A DNA stretch of 55,690 nt from Collinsella aerofaciens (GTDB lineage Bacteria; Actinomycetota; Coriobacteriia; Coriobacteriales; Coriobacteriaceae), in NCBI RefSeq assembly GCF_018785245.1, contig NZ_WQPL01000033.1, forward strand, positions 92,228-147,917. The letters run 5' to 3'. Below, piece after piece: positions 35,137 through 43,670 of this stretch. Position numbers and translations under genes: made by a program. The notes beneath the pieces were generated by a model, which ran no database searches, was not told where the DNA came from, and saw nothing but the letters and a program-made list of their open reading frames with translations. Within the stretch, counting starts at the first letter, position 1. Each line of letters begins with the position of its first letter.

Positions 35137-35311
35137 GAAGCCGCTCGCCGCCGTGCTCGCCCTCCTCTCCGCAGCGCTCGTCCTGGGCGGGAATGCCCTG
35201 CTCGACGCCGGCTGGGGGTCGGCGCTGCGCTCGATCGCCGACCGCGTGCTGCCCAACCCTGAGATCACCATGTGGGCGCCCTCGGCTGCGCGCGGGGCTC
35301 TGGACCGCTGA
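35129..35311 (+). CDS. 60-aa membrane or secreted peptide in the immunity operon
   Basis: The gene overlaps the LanG-like gene by 8 bp and encodes MRRKPLAAVLALLSAALVLG followed by GNALLDAGWGSALRSIADRV, ending EITMWAPSAARGALDR. The first 22 residues form a signal peptide or helix. The position between the permease and the response regulator suggests an accessory immunity protein, or a leftover of one. No family recognised. The 8-bp overlap supports translation. Confidence 0.6.
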   Translation: MRRKPLAAVLALLSAALVLGGNALLDAGWGSALRSIADRVLPNPEITMWAPSAARGALDR

Positions 35312-35355
35312 GTGCGGCGCAAGTACAATGCAACGGAAGTTTCAGGAGGTCGAAC

Positions 35356-36018
35356 ATGGCTAGGATACTGGCAGTGGATGATGAGCGGGCCATCCTCGAC
35401 GCGCTCGCGCGCGTCCTCGGCCGCGACGGCCATGAGGTCGTCAAGGCAGCGGACCCGACGGCGGTCCCGGGGATGGACCTCTCGCGCTTCGACCTCGTGC
35501 TCTGCGACGTCATGATGCCGGGGCTCGACGGCTTCGAGCTCGTGCGGCAGATCCGCCCGGACTTCGACGGGCCCATCATATTCCTGACCGCGCGCGTGGC
35601 CGAGGAGGACGCCGTGGCCGGCTACGGCCTGGGCGCCGACGACTACGTCCGCAAGCCCTTCGGGGCCGCGGAGCTGCGCGCCAAGGTCGCGGCCCATCTA
35701 CGCCGTGAGCGCCGGCCGCGCTCGCACGCCCTCTCCTTCGGGGAGGTGCGGATCGACCTCGGGGCGCGCGGCCTCGCCGTGGGCGGCGAGGCCGTACCGC
35801 TCACGCCCACCGAGTACGCCATCTGCGAGTACCTCGCCCGCCACCCCGGGCAGGTCATGAGCCGCGCGCAGATCCGCGAGGCGGTGCTCGGCTGGGAGAG
35901 CGACGCCGACGACGCGGCCATATCCATGCAGGTCAGCCGCGCCCGGAGGAAACTCTCCGAGGCCGGCGCCGATCCGATCGCGACCGTCTGGGGGATGGGG
36001 TACAAGTGGCAGCTCTGA
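35356..36018 (+). CDS. Response regulator, OmpR family (LanR-like)
   Basis: This 220-residue regulator has a receiver with DDE (8-10), phospho-acceptor Asp in LVLCDVMMPGLDGFEL and Lys in VRKPFG. The winged helix carries PLTPTEYAICEYLARHPGQV, AAISMQVSRARRKLSEAG and VWGMGYKW. ATG 35356 follows CAGGAGG. Its stop overlaps the kinase start by 13 bp. The placement directly behind LanFEG-like genes is typical of a lantibiotic-sensing system that induces immunity. Confidence 0.9.
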   Translation: MARILAVDDERAILDALARVLGRDGHEVVKAADPTAVPGMDLSRFDLVLCDVMMPGLDGFELVRQIRPDFDGPIIFLTARVAEEDAVAGYGLGADDYVRKPFGAAELRAKVAAHLRRERRPRSHALSFGEVRIDLGARGLAVGGEAVPLTPTEYAICEYLARHPGQVMSRAQIREAVLGWESDADDAAISMQVSRARRKLSEAGADPIATVWGMGYKWQL

Positions 36019-37433
36019 GGACCGGGGCGCGAGGTCGCGGGGGCATGCCGCTCTGCTTCGTCATCGCGCGCTACTTCGCCTATGCGTTCGCGGCGGTCGC
36101 CACGGCGTGGCTCGCCTCGTTCATGGCGCTCTCCGCGGCGATCAACGCGGGCTTCGTCTACGAGGCAAGCTGGGGGCCGGCCAATGCGCGCGAGGTCGCG
36201 GAGGGCCTGGCACGCGACGGCGTCTGCGGGCAGCAGGACGTGCCGACGGCGTACCGCTACCTCATCCTGAACAAGGACGGACACGTGCTGATGACAGACC
36301 TCGAGGGCACGCGGCTCGAGGGCGCGACGGAAATGGCCCGTGCGGCACTCGCCGCGGATCCGGGCACAGTGGAGATCGAGGGCGGGGGCTCGGGCCTCAC
36401 CTACGCCGCGTTCCCGCTCAAGGGCGGCGGGGCCTGCGCACTCGTCAGCGAGTACCTGCCGCAGTGGGTCTCGCGCGACCTCGCCGGCCTGCTTCCCAAC
36501 CCGCAGAACCTCATGCTCGTCGGCGCCGCTGCGGGAAGCGCGCTCGCGCTCGCGCTCGTGGCGCGCCGCGCGAGCCGCGTGATCTCGCGCAAGATGGCGC
36601 CGCTCGCGGAGGCGGCGGGGCGCGTCGGCGCGGGGGAGCTCGACTTCGCGGTCGGCAGCACCAACGTGCGCGAGGTGAACGACGTCCTCGCCGCGATGGA
36701 CGCCATGCGGACCTCCCTCGCCGAGTCGCTCGAGGCCCGCTGGGCCGCGGAGCGGGGGCAGCGCGAGCAGGTGGCGTCGCTCGCCCACGACCTCAAGACG
36801 CCGCTCACCGTGCTGCGCGCCAACGCCGACTTCGTGGCGGAGGAGCCGGAAGACGAGAAAGACGCCGACCTCGCGGCCGCCGCGCGCGACATAGCCGGCA
36901 GTGTCGAAAGGCTCGACGGCTACGTGCGCCTGCTCATCGAGGCCTCGCGCGGGTCCGGCGGGGCTGAGAGGGCCCCCATGCGGCCGGCCGAGCTCTGCGA
37001 GCAGGTCCTCGCCGAGGCCGCCCAGATCGCCCGGGCGCGAGGCGTGACGCTCGACGCGGCCACGGGCCCTGCTGTCGCGGGCGCGCCCGAGGCCCCGCTC
37101 GACCGAACCGCCCTGGCGCGAGCCGCCGCGAACCTCGTGGCCAACGCCGCCGAGCACGCGCGCTCGCGCGTGGCGGTCTCCTGCGACGTCGCGGGCGGGC
37201 ACCTCGTCATCGAGGTGGCCGACGACGGACCGGGCTTCTCTCCCGCCGCCCTCGAACGCGGCTGCGAGCGCCTCTTCACAGACGACTCCTCCCGCTCCTC
37301 GCGCGACGGAGGCCGCCACTACGGGCTCGGCCTCCACGCCGCCTCCGAGGCCGCGAGCGCCCACGGGGGCTCCGTCTCGCTCGCCAACAGCCCCTCGGGC
37401 GGCGCGGTGGCCACCATCGCGGTCCCCCTGTGA
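36006..37433 (+). CDS. Sensor histidine kinase (LanK-like)
   Basis: This 475-residue membrane kinase has a first helix at about 17-45 and an extracytoplasmic domain of about 120 residues containing AYRYLILNKDGHVLMTDLEG. A second helix at about 165-190 leads to a HAMP region (ISRKMAPLAEAAGRVGAGEL). The phosphorylation motif SLAHDLKTPLTVLRANADF has His-Asp-x-Lys, the form found in lantibiotic/bacitracin-type sensors. The ATPase part shows NLVANAAEHARS (N box), ADDGPGFSP (G1) and HYGLGLHAASE (G2). The start is GTG 36006, within the end of the regulator gene. It likely senses a cell-envelope-active peptide. Confidence 0.88.
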   Translation: MAALRTGARGRGGMPLCFVIARYFAYAFAAVATAWLASFMALSAAINAGFVYEASWGPANAREVAEGLARDGVCGQQDVPTAYRYLILNKDGHVLMTDLEGTRLEGATEMARAALAADPGTVEIEGGGSGLTYAAFPLKGGGACALVSEYLPQWVSRDLAGLLPNPQNLMLVGAAAGSALALALVARRASRVISRKMAPLAEAAGRVGAGELDFAVGSTNVREVNDVLAAMDAMRTSLAESLEARWAAERGQREQVASLAHDLKTPLTVLRANADFVAEEPEDEKDADLAAAARDIAGSVERLDGYVRLLIEASRGSGGAERAPMRPAELCEQVLAEAAQIARARGVTLDAATGPAVAGAPEAPLDRTALARAAANLVANAAEHARSRVAVSCDVAGGHLVIEVADDGPGFSPAALERGCERLFTDDSSRSSRDGGRHYGLGLHAASEAASAHGGSVSLANSPSGGAVATIAVPL

Positions 37434-37457
37434 GGGCCTGACGACTCAGGCCCTCAC
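37430..37457 (+). terminator. Hairpin at the end of the LanRK operon
   Basis: GTGAGGGCCTGA pairs perfectly with TCAGGCCCTCAC around CGAC. The stem includes the kinase stop codon. There is no T-tract, so the terminator is likely but not typical. Confidence 0.6.
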
Positions 37458-37551
37458 ACCGGCGTGCCTCGCAATCAAACGCTTCCATCTTGAAACACGG
37501 GAAGTAAATGGCGAAATCGCAGGTGAAAGGGAGTAAAACGGCAAAGAAAAA

Positions 37552-37579
37552 GCCTCCGTCCCAACGCGGGAACGGAGGC
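37552..37579 (-). terminator. Minus-strand terminator of an unknown transcript
   Basis: GCCTCCGTTCCC pairs with GGGACGGAGGC on the minus strand and is followed by TTTTTCTTTG. It is a strong intrinsic terminator that points to a transcript entering from 37580-38230, where no gene is recognised. Confidence 0.7.
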
Positions 37580-38236
37580 CAGATTATCGAATTTACTCAC
37601 CAATGTCGCTGGCGGCTTTGCCGTGACTCTCGTACGAAACGAAACTCAGCGGCACAGTGCGGCACTCAAAAGTGCAGGTCAGAACCCTATCGGCTTATTC
37701 CCACTCGATGGCTTCAGTTCTGCCGTCCCATCATTCCAGTTGCGCCCAGTTTTCGGTGCCGTCTCGAACCGAGTGCCGCCAGGTAACGCCATGTCGCGTT
37801 TCGTCGGCCTCGGGGACAAAAGCTGGGACAACTTCAAAAACTATTTTCAAACTCAGGACGTTGAGTTTTTGTTTTTGTCCCAAAGGCCGCGATTGGCCGC
37901 CTTTGGAGGCTCGATAGCGCCGAAAATGCCCGTTTTGAAACTCAGCCGACCTTTAGCTTGCAAGCCGCCAGCTGCAATCGTAAGTGAATTAACGAGGGTG
38001 ACTTTCGAGCCGTTCGCAAAACCGCAGGTCATAAGTTTCAACTATTGATCGCAAGGAGGAATCGTGCCAGGTGGCTATCTCATGAGTTCATCCGTGACCG
38101 ACGTGGCAGCCAGTGCGCCGTGCGGTTTTACCCATCTTGAAGCCAAAACTGACATCGCGCGCACGATGCTATCGCCACACGATGTCAGACATTGTTCCCG
38201 ACTTGACCTGATTGCTTCGCGATGAATTTCATGGCC
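37580..38236. other. Gene-poor region with hairpins; possible minus-strand small RNA
   Basis: About 650 bp without a convincing gene. It holds AACTCA-N5-TGAGTT with TTTGTTTTTG (near 37850-37880) and a hairpin CCAAAGGC/GCCGCCTTTGG just after. A 37-codon minus frame opening MALPGGTRFETAPKTG (37685-37790) has no ribosome-binding site. Near 38020 AAAACCGCAGG recurs, the same word as in the 1167-1200 direct repeat. The minus-strand terminator at 37552 suggests a transcribed but noncoding or decayed unit. Confidence 0.4.
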
Positions 38237-39502
38237 CTAGAGGAAAAAGTCCCTCGCGCCCACGATGCGAATGCCATCGATGTCCGTGTCGTAGGAACCC
38301 TGCCTCACGACCACAATCTTCTCGTGGTTGTCTCGTATCGACTTCAGAGGGGCGATCTCGCGTTCCCTGGTCTCGCTTGCGAACATCTCGTCAGTCACCT
38401 GCACGTAGAGCACGCGCCCGTCCTTCGTCGCGACGAAGTCAACTTCCTTGCCATAGAGCTTGCCCACGTGCACGCTCCACCCTTCGTAGAGCAGCTGGAG
38501 ATACACGGCGTTCTCGAACAGGCGCCCAGTATCCGTGACCCTATAGCCGGCCATCCAGGTCCTGAAGCCGGTGTCGACGATGTACTCCTTCGGATTCGTC
38601 TTGAGGAGCGCCTTGCCGTGCAGATCGTAACGCGTGGCACGATAGAACAGGAAGGCCTCCTCGAGCGCACCCACGTACGAGGAAACGGTCTTGTTCGTGG
38701 TCTTCGACCCCGCAGAAGTTAACGCGCCGGCGATTCGGTTCGACGAGCACTCGTTGCCGATGTTGTCCGCCAGGAATTCGGCCACATAGCGCAGCAGAGA
38801 AGGGTCGGTCACCGCGCTTTTGCCCTTCCCGCGCTCGCGGTTGACGATATCGCGCACGGCGATAGCCTCGTAGACTCCGGACATGTACGCCGAGTGCTGC
38901 GCCTGGGTCGTCGATAGGGATGCAATGGCCGGCATGCCCCCGTACTCAAGGTAACGAGTAAGCATATCGTCAAAGAGAACGGGGTCCCCCTCAGGGGTGA
39001 GAGCCACCGACCTTCCCGATGCAAACTCGATCCCGCAGAAGTCAGCGAACTCGGAGAAGGACAGGGGCAGCATCTTTACCTCTACGTAGCGCCCGGACAG
39101 ATAGGTGGCCAGCTCGCTCGAGAGAAGATACGCGTTCGAGCCCGTGAGGTAGATGTCGCAATCGAAGTCGACCCTCATCGCATTGACCGCATCCTGCCAG
39201 CCATCGATTCTCTGGGGCTCGTCTATGAAGACGTAGGTGCGCCCCTTGTCCGACAGGCACCCGCGAATGCGATCGTAAAGCTGGTCTTCCGTCTTGATGC
39301 CCGCACCCTTGCTTTCCAGGTTGACGCTCACAAAACCGCGGCCAGCGACCCCCTCGGACTCGATGGTTATCCTGATAAGGTCGAGAAGGCTCGACTTGCC
39401 ACACCTGCGCACGCCCGTAATCACCTTGATGAGGTCGGTGTCACGGAAGAGCATTGCCTCCTCGAGGTACCTGCCACGGTTCCTGAGCCTGCTGCACTTC
39501 AA
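38237..39502 (-). CDS. AAA ATPase with DUF4143 domain
   Basis: This 421-residue protein begins MKCSRLRNRGRYLEEAMLFR and has Walker A GVRRCGKS (30-37), Walker B RTYVFIDEPQRI and sensor LTGSNAYLLSSELATYLSGR. These match the AAA_14/DUF4143 ATPase family. The C-terminal DUF4143 part (about 210-390) includes RLFENAVYLQLLYEGWSVHV and GKLYGKEVDFVATKDG, a nuclease-like D/ExK arrangement. The start is TTG 39502 after AGGAG (6-nt spacing). The ribosome-binding site lies inside an inverted repeat at 39509-39543. Function in the cell is not established for the family. Confidence 0.88.
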   Translation of the reverse strand: MKCSRLRNRGRYLEEAMLFRDTDLIKVITGVRRCGKSSLLDLIRITIESEGVAGRGFVSVNLESKGAGIKTEDQLYDRIRGCLSDKGRTYVFIDEPQRIDGWQDAVNAMRVDFDCDIYLTGSNAYLLSSELATYLSGRYVEVKMLPLSFSEFADFCGIEFASGRSVALTPEGDPVLFDDMLTRYLEYGGMPAIASLSTTQAQHSAYMSGVYEAIAVRDIVNRERGKGKSAVTDPSLLRYVAEFLADNIGNECSSNRIAGALTSAGSKTTNKTVSSYVGALEEAFLFYRATRYDLHGKALLKTNPKEYIVDTGFRTWMAGYRVTDTGRLFENAVYLQLLYEGWSVHVGKLYGKEVDFVATKDGRVLYVQVTDEMFASETREREIAPLKSIRDNHEKIVVVRQGSYDTDIDGIRIVGARDFFL

Positions 39503-39508
39503 GAGCTG

Positions 39509-39543
39509 CTCCTAAAACTCGAATCTGGTTACACTTTTAGGAG
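39509..39543. repeat. Inverted repeat covering the ribosome-binding site of the DUF4143 ATPase
   Basis: CTCCTAAAA (39509-39517) and TTTTAGGAG (39535-39543) are perfect inverted 9-mers around 17 bp. On the minus strand the downstream arm, TTTTAGGAG, is the ribosome-binding site of the gene starting at 39502. Folding of the RNA would hide it. Confidence 0.8.
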
Positions 39544-39642
39544 TATCATAACTCTGGGCCACAAGATGAGCAAAAAGCGCACCTCGAGACGAATCGACTA
39601 AAGGAATTGCGCGCCTGCCGGGAGGCAGGGCAACTAAGATGG

Positions 39643-40680
39643 CTAAGAATGAGATCCTAGCTCGCTGACGCAGGATCGTCCGCTTGCGAGAATGTCCAGA
39701 ACTTTCGATTCAGGGTCGTCATCGAAGGCGACCTTCGCGATCGATCTCCACTTGCGTGGAGATATGCCGACCGATTTCGTGAAGAGGGTGGAGAAGCTTG
39801 TTGCTCGTGCGTATCCGCAACGATGCGCCACTTCGTCTATGCTCATATCATGGTCGGTGAGCAGTCTTTTCGCCAGCTCGATTCTTTCCGAGGAGACGAA
39901 CTCGGTCACCGTCAAGCCCGTCACCTGCTTAAATGTCTTCTTGAACTTGGTTGACCCCATGTTCGCTGCCTCGAGCAGGTCCTTCTGCCCGATCGCACCG
40001 CCTAGGTTGCTCTCGATGTACGATACGGCTCTCGCGATCGAAAGGCGGTCCTGCTCGGCCACTCCCCCACACAGGCTCTCTCCCATCCTGAGCAGCCTTG
40101 CCATCACCAAGTTCGCGATTCCGGAATATAGGAGGCCCGCTTCCGACCCCGGGATCTCCCTTGGAGCTATCTCGTCAAGCATCTCTGCTATTTCCGGATC
40201 CCAGGAAGCCTGGCTCCTCAGACCCTTCAGACTGGTCGCCAGCGGTTTCAGCGCCTTGTCGATTCTTTCCCCGAAGACGCTTCGGCAGTATTCGTCGTAA
40301 TACTCGATCTCTGTGTAGGAGAATCTCGCTCCTTTTGGTAGAAGGACCGAGCTTGTCTTGGGCTTTGCTTCCAGAAAGGCGGAAACGCTTGATCGCGGCA
40401 TGAGGCCATGCCTTTCGCGGCGGACTGCAAAATACCCGCCAGAATCGAAGCAGAAGGGCAGGCGTTCTTTCAAAGTGAAATCGCAGCAGACGACGGAGAA
40501 GAACTGCCGCGCCTGCCATGCCCAGTACCACCCCTCGCATCTGCGCCCGTCGCCTTCGAAGAGGGACCCCTCGCCGTTCCATCCATCTGCCAAGACGAGG
40601 CCGATGGGCTCAAGCGAGGCCGCAAAGGTCTCCGCCGCGGCTTGGGCGGCGTGGGAGAACATCGTTTCCTTGTCGTCCAT
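39643..40680 (-). CDS. AraC-family transcriptional regulator
   Basis: This 345-residue protein has a C-terminal AraC helix-turn-helix pair (about 220-320): AVSYIESNLGGAIGQKDLLE, NMGSTKFKKTFKQVTGLTVT, MSIDEVAHRCGYARATSFS and SVGISPRKWR. The N-terminal 200 residues form a ligand/sensor domain with several aromatic and Cys residues (EGWYWAWQARQFFSVVCCDF), as seen in AraC regulators linked to siderophore uptake. The start at 40680 follows AGGAT at 6 nt. It is divergent from the ECF operon across 136 bp and probably activates it in response to the transported ligand. Confidence 0.92.
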   Translation of the reverse strand: MDDKETMFSHAAQAAAETFAASLEPIGLVLADGWNGEGSLFEGDGRRCEGWYWAWQARQFFSVVCCDFTLKERLPFCFDSGGYFAVRRERHGLMPRSSVSAFLEAKPKTSSVLLPKGARFSYTEIEYYDEYCRSVFGERIDKALKPLATSLKGLRSQASWDPEIAEMLDEIAPREIPGSEAGLLYSGIANLVMARLLRMGESLCGGVAEQDRLSIARAVSYIESNLGGAIGQKDLLEAANMGSTKFKKTFKQVTGLTVTEFVSSERIELAKRLLTDHDMSIDEVAHRCGYARATSFSTLFTKSVGISPRKWRSIAKVAFDDDPESKVLDILASGRSCVSELGSHS

Positions 40681-40758
40681 CTTCCGATCCTTTTATTCGC
40701 GTTCGGACGCAATTCTTTCGCGCTCAGGCTTTTCCCTCCAGGTGCAACCTGATTCAAA

Positions 40759-40772
40759 TTAACCAAGGTTAA
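40759..40772. promoter_or_regulatory. Palindrome in the AraC/EcfT divergent region
   Basis: TTAACC-AA-GGTTAA lies in the divergent promoter region between the AraC gene and the uptake operon. It is a candidate operator for the AraC protein or for a metal regulator. Confidence 0.45.
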
Positions 40773-40816
40773 CATCTTTTTGTCAATTTTAGCGACACAA
40801 GAAAGGCTCTCTGGTT

Positions 40817-41554
40817 TTGCGAAGAAGAACACGGAAAACACTCGCGGAGGACATCGACGTCAGAACGAAGGTGGCCATGCTCGTCGTGCTCATAGCGACC
40901 GGGGCCATCGTGAAGGATTACGTTCTGGGCTCGGTTCTCTTTGCCGTCGTCGTCCTCCTCTCCTTCGCAATCGGGCGCGGAAGGATGGCAGCGTCTTTCT
41001 CTTTCGCCTACCTCTTTCTCATGGGTATCTTCTGGGTCACGACGATGCTTCCGCCGAACGCCGCCGGAGCCCTCGGCTCGTTCGCCCTGGCTTGCCGCAC
41101 CTGCATGCCCATCTGCCTGTTCGCGGCGGTCTTCGCGGCCACCACCAAGATTGGCGACCTCACGGCCGCCCTCTACGGGATGAGGCTGCCGAAGGCGGTT
41201 GTCGTTCCGCTGGTGATAGCGGTGCGGTTCTTTCCGACGCTCAAGGAGGAGTCTTCTGCCGTAGCGGACGCGATGAGGGTGAGGGGGCTCGCCCTTTCGC
41301 TTAAGAATCTCGTTTCGAAGCCGGCGCTGATGTTCGAATCCGCGATCGTGCCTGTGATGCTGCGCTGCGCCAAGAGCGCGGACGAACTCGCCGCCGCAGC
41401 GGTCGCGCGCGGCATCGACCGGCCCGGGAGGAAGACCTCCTACAACGCGCCCCGGTTTGGATGGGCCGACTTCCTCCCTCTCTCGATTCTTGTCGTCTGC
41501 TGCCTGCTTCTTGTGGTCGCAAAGGCCAGCCAGGGGATCGGAGGGCTGCTGTGA
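40817..41554 (+). CDS. ECF transporter T component (EcfT)
   Basis: This 245-residue membrane protein links the ATPases to the substrate-binding S component. It has about five helices and the two coupling-helix motifs of EcfT, seen as VADAMRVRGLALS and AAAAVARGIDRPG (the Ala-Arg-Gly signatures). SFAYLFLMGIFWVTTMLPPN and CRTCMPICLFAAVFAATTKI are typical of the Trep_Strep-linked T components. TTG 40817 is used as start; AAAGG lies 10 nt upstream, so the start is uncertain. The stop overlaps the EcfA start (GTGA). Confidence 0.85.
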   Translation: MRRRTRKTLAEDIDVRTKVAMLVVLIATGAIVKDYVLGSVLFAVVVLLSFAIGRGRMAASFSFAYLFLMGIFWVTTMLPPNAAGALGSFALACRTCMPICLFAAVFAATTKIGDLTAALYGMRLPKAVVVPLVIAVRFFPTLKEESSAVADAMRVRGLALSLKNLVSKPALMFESAIVPVMLRCAKSADELAAAAVARGIDRPGRKTSYNAPRFGWADFLPLSILVVCCLLLVVAKASQGIGGLL

Positions 41555-42966
41555 CGAAAAACGCCGTCGAGCTCAGAAACGTCTCCTTCACGTATGCGGG
41601 ATTCGACGCTCCGGCGATCGACGACGCGAGCTTCGCCGTCGCGCCGGGCGAATGCGTCGTTCTCTGCGGGGAGTCCGGCTGCGGGAAGACCACCGCGACC
41701 CGGATCGTCAACGGGCTGGCGGGAGGGTTCTACGAGGGCAGCCGGACGGGGAAGGTCCTTGTAGCAGGCAGGGACATCGACGACCTGGAGGATTGGGAGC
41801 TCTCGTCCTTGACAGGCAGCGTTTTCCAGAACCCCCGCACCCAGTTCTTCAACCTCGACACAACCGGCGAAATCGCGTTCGGCATGGAGAACCTCGGCGT
41901 TCCCAGGGAGGAGATGCACAGACGGATGCGTGGCGTCGTGCGCGAGCTCGGCATGGAAAGGCTCATGGGCAGGGGCATCTTCGAGCTCTCCGGGGGCCAG
42001 ATGCAATCGGTGGCGTTCGCGAGCGCATGGGCCTGCAGGCCGAGCGTCTACGTCCTCGACGAGCCGTCGAGCAATCTGGATCCTCCCTCCATGGAGAAGC
42101 TCGCCTCCTTCATCTCGAAAGCCAAGTCGAGCGGGTCTGCCGTGATCATCGCCGAGCACAGGCTCTCCTACCTCGCAGGCGTCGCCGACCGGTACCTGCT
42201 CTTCGAAGACGGTTCCGTCGCCGCCGAATGGGACGCGCAGCAATTCCTGGGGCTGCCCGACTCCGAGCGAGAGTCTTGCGGGCTCAGGTCCTCCGAGCCG
42301 CCGAAGCTCGCCGACCTGATGCAGCGCCTTTCCCGTCCCGTCTCCGCCTTTCCCGCCGTCGAGGCGAGGGGGATCTATGCGGGGTATGAGAAGGGCGTAC
42401 CGGTCCTCGATGGGACTACCGTCTCGTTCGACCCCGGGAGGGTCGTCGGTATGGTCGGGCGAAACGGGGCGGGCAAGTCAACCCTGCTCAAGTGCCTGGC
42501 GGGGATCAAGAAAGAAGAGCTCGGGCATGTCCGGTTCCAAGGCTCGGTGGTCCCTCCCAAGAGAAGGCCCGAGCATGTGTTTCTGGTCATGCAGGACCCC
42601 GACTACCAGCTCTTTCGCCCGAGCGTGCGCGACGAGTTGGCATCCGCGGCCCCGTCTCCTTCCGACGTCGACGAACTTCGTCTCGAAGCGGTCTTGGAGA
42701 GGTTTGGCCTGGGAGATGTCGCCGACCGCCATCCCACATCGCTCTCGGGAGGGCAGAAGCAGAGGTGTGTCTGCGCCATTGCGTCGGAGTCGGGCGCGCA
42801 GGCGCTTCTCCTCGACGAGCCCACGAGCGGTCTGGATTTCCGGAACATGGAACGCCTCGCGCTCATCTTACGCGAGGAGGCGTCTCGCGGGAAGACGGTG
42901 GCGGTCGTCAGCCACGACACGGAGTTCCTGTCAAAGGCCTGCGACCAGATTGTGCTCATCGAGTGA
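41551..42966 (+). CDS. ECF transporter ATPase with two ABC domains (EcfA-type)
   Basis: This 471-residue protein holds two ABC ATPase domains in one chain. Domain 1 has GESGCGKTT (about 35), FELSGGQMQSVAFASAWACR and VYVLDEPSSNLDPPSME. Domain 2 has GRNGAGKSTLLKCLAGIKKE, HPTSLSGGQKQRCVCAIASE and LLLDEPTSGLDF. Both have complete Walker A, signature and Walker B motifs. The GTG 41551 start overlaps the EcfT stop by 4 bp. It powers the transporter with EcfT and the S component encoded next. Double-domain EcfA proteins are usual for this AraC-associated ECF type. Confidence 0.9.
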   Translation: MTKNAVELRNVSFTYAGFDAPAIDDASFAVAPGECVVLCGESGCGKTTATRIVNGLAGGFYEGSRTGKVLVAGRDIDDLEDWELSSLTGSVFQNPRTQFFNLDTTGEIAFGMENLGVPREEMHRRMRGVVRELGMERLMGRGIFELSGGQMQSVAFASAWACRPSVYVLDEPSSNLDPPSMEKLASFISKAKSSGSAVIIAEHRLSYLAGVADRYLLFEDGSVAAEWDAQQFLGLPDSERESCGLRSSEPPKLADLMQRLSRPVSAFPAVEARGIYAGYEKGVPVLDGTTVSFDPGRVVGMVGRNGAGKSTLLKCLAGIKKEELGHVRFQGSVVPPKRRPEHVFLVMQDPDYQLFRPSVRDELASAAPSPSDVDELRLEAVLERFGLGDVADRHPTSLSGGQKQRCVCAIASESGAQALLLDEPTSGLDFRNMERLALILREEASRGKTVAVVSHDTEFLSKACDQIVLIE

Positions 42967-43017
42967 GCCGGCCTGCAAAGGCTGAGAAGGGATTCCTACG
43001 GAAGAAAGGATTTGGAA

Positions 43018-43632
43018 ATGGCAGCAAAAGTAAAACGGAAGGAAAGCGGCAGCCTCAGCTCCAGGGACCTCATAGCCCTCGGCGTCTTCTCCCTGCTGTT
43101 CATGGTGGTGAGCATGCTCGTCGTGGGAATCACCTCCATGAGCGTCGTGGCGTACTGCGGCTGCTGCGCCATCGCAGCGATACCCGCCGGGATCGTCTGG
43201 GTCTACATGCATACGCGCGTGCCGCGCGCGGGAACCTCGCTGATCATGGCCCTCGTCTTCGCCGTAATCGTCTTCGTCATCGGGTCGGGGTGGCCCGTTG
43301 CGCTCGGCCTCGCCGTCGGCGGCGTCGTCTCCGAGCTGGTGCGGAAAGCGCTCGGGTACGGGAGGTTCGCGGGCGTCGCCGTGGGATACGCGCTTTTCGA
43401 GACCTGCTGGGCGGCGGGCCTTTTCGTCCCCATGTTCGCCTCCCAGGACTACTACCGCGAGCTGATGGGGTCCAACAGCATCGACCCGGCCTACATGGAA
43501 GCCCTTCTGTCCACGGTGACCCCCGAGACGTTCGCGATCATCGCGGTCGTGACCTTCGCGGGCGGCATCATCGGCTCGCTGGTCGGACGGGCGGTGTTCA
43601 AGAAGCACTTCGAGCGCGCGGGAATCGCCTAG
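43018..43632 (+). CDS. ECF-type S component (MptD/Trep_Strep family)
   Basis: This 204-residue, six-helix membrane protein of the Trep_Strep family acts as substrate-binding component. LIALGVFSLLFMVVSMLVVG, AIPAGIVWVYMHTRVPRAGT, FVIGSGWPVALGLAVGGVVS and ETCWAAGLFVPMFASQDYYR are typical segments. ATG 43018 follows AAAGGA; an in-frame TTG at 43012 is less likely. It lies between the EcfA gene and the fused ABC transporter. The substrate is not known; the neighbours suggest a metal-siderophore or related chelate. Confidence 0.85.
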   Translation: MAAKVKRKESGSLSSRDLIALGVFSLLFMVVSMLVVGITSMSVVAYCGCCAIAAIPAGIVWVYMHTRVPRAGTSLIMALVFAVIVFVIGSGWPVALGLAVGGVVSELVRKALGYGRFAGVAVGYALFETCWAAGLFVPMFASQDYYRELMGSNSIDPAYMEALLSTVTPETFAIIAVVTFAGGIIGSLVGRAVFKKHFERAGIA

Positions 43633-43670
43633 CGCCCTTTTTCAAAGTAATATGAGAGAAGAGGTATTTG

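Noticed and set aside
34077-35363. 428-codon plus-strand frame in the LanEG region
   Set aside because: Arg/Pro/Ala-rich shadow caused by high G+C; it conflicts with two well-supported permease genes in another frame.
37685-37790. 37-codon minus-strand frame (MALPGGTRFETAPKTG...)
   Set aside because: It has no ribosome-binding site and no recognisable family; treated as part of the gene-poor region.
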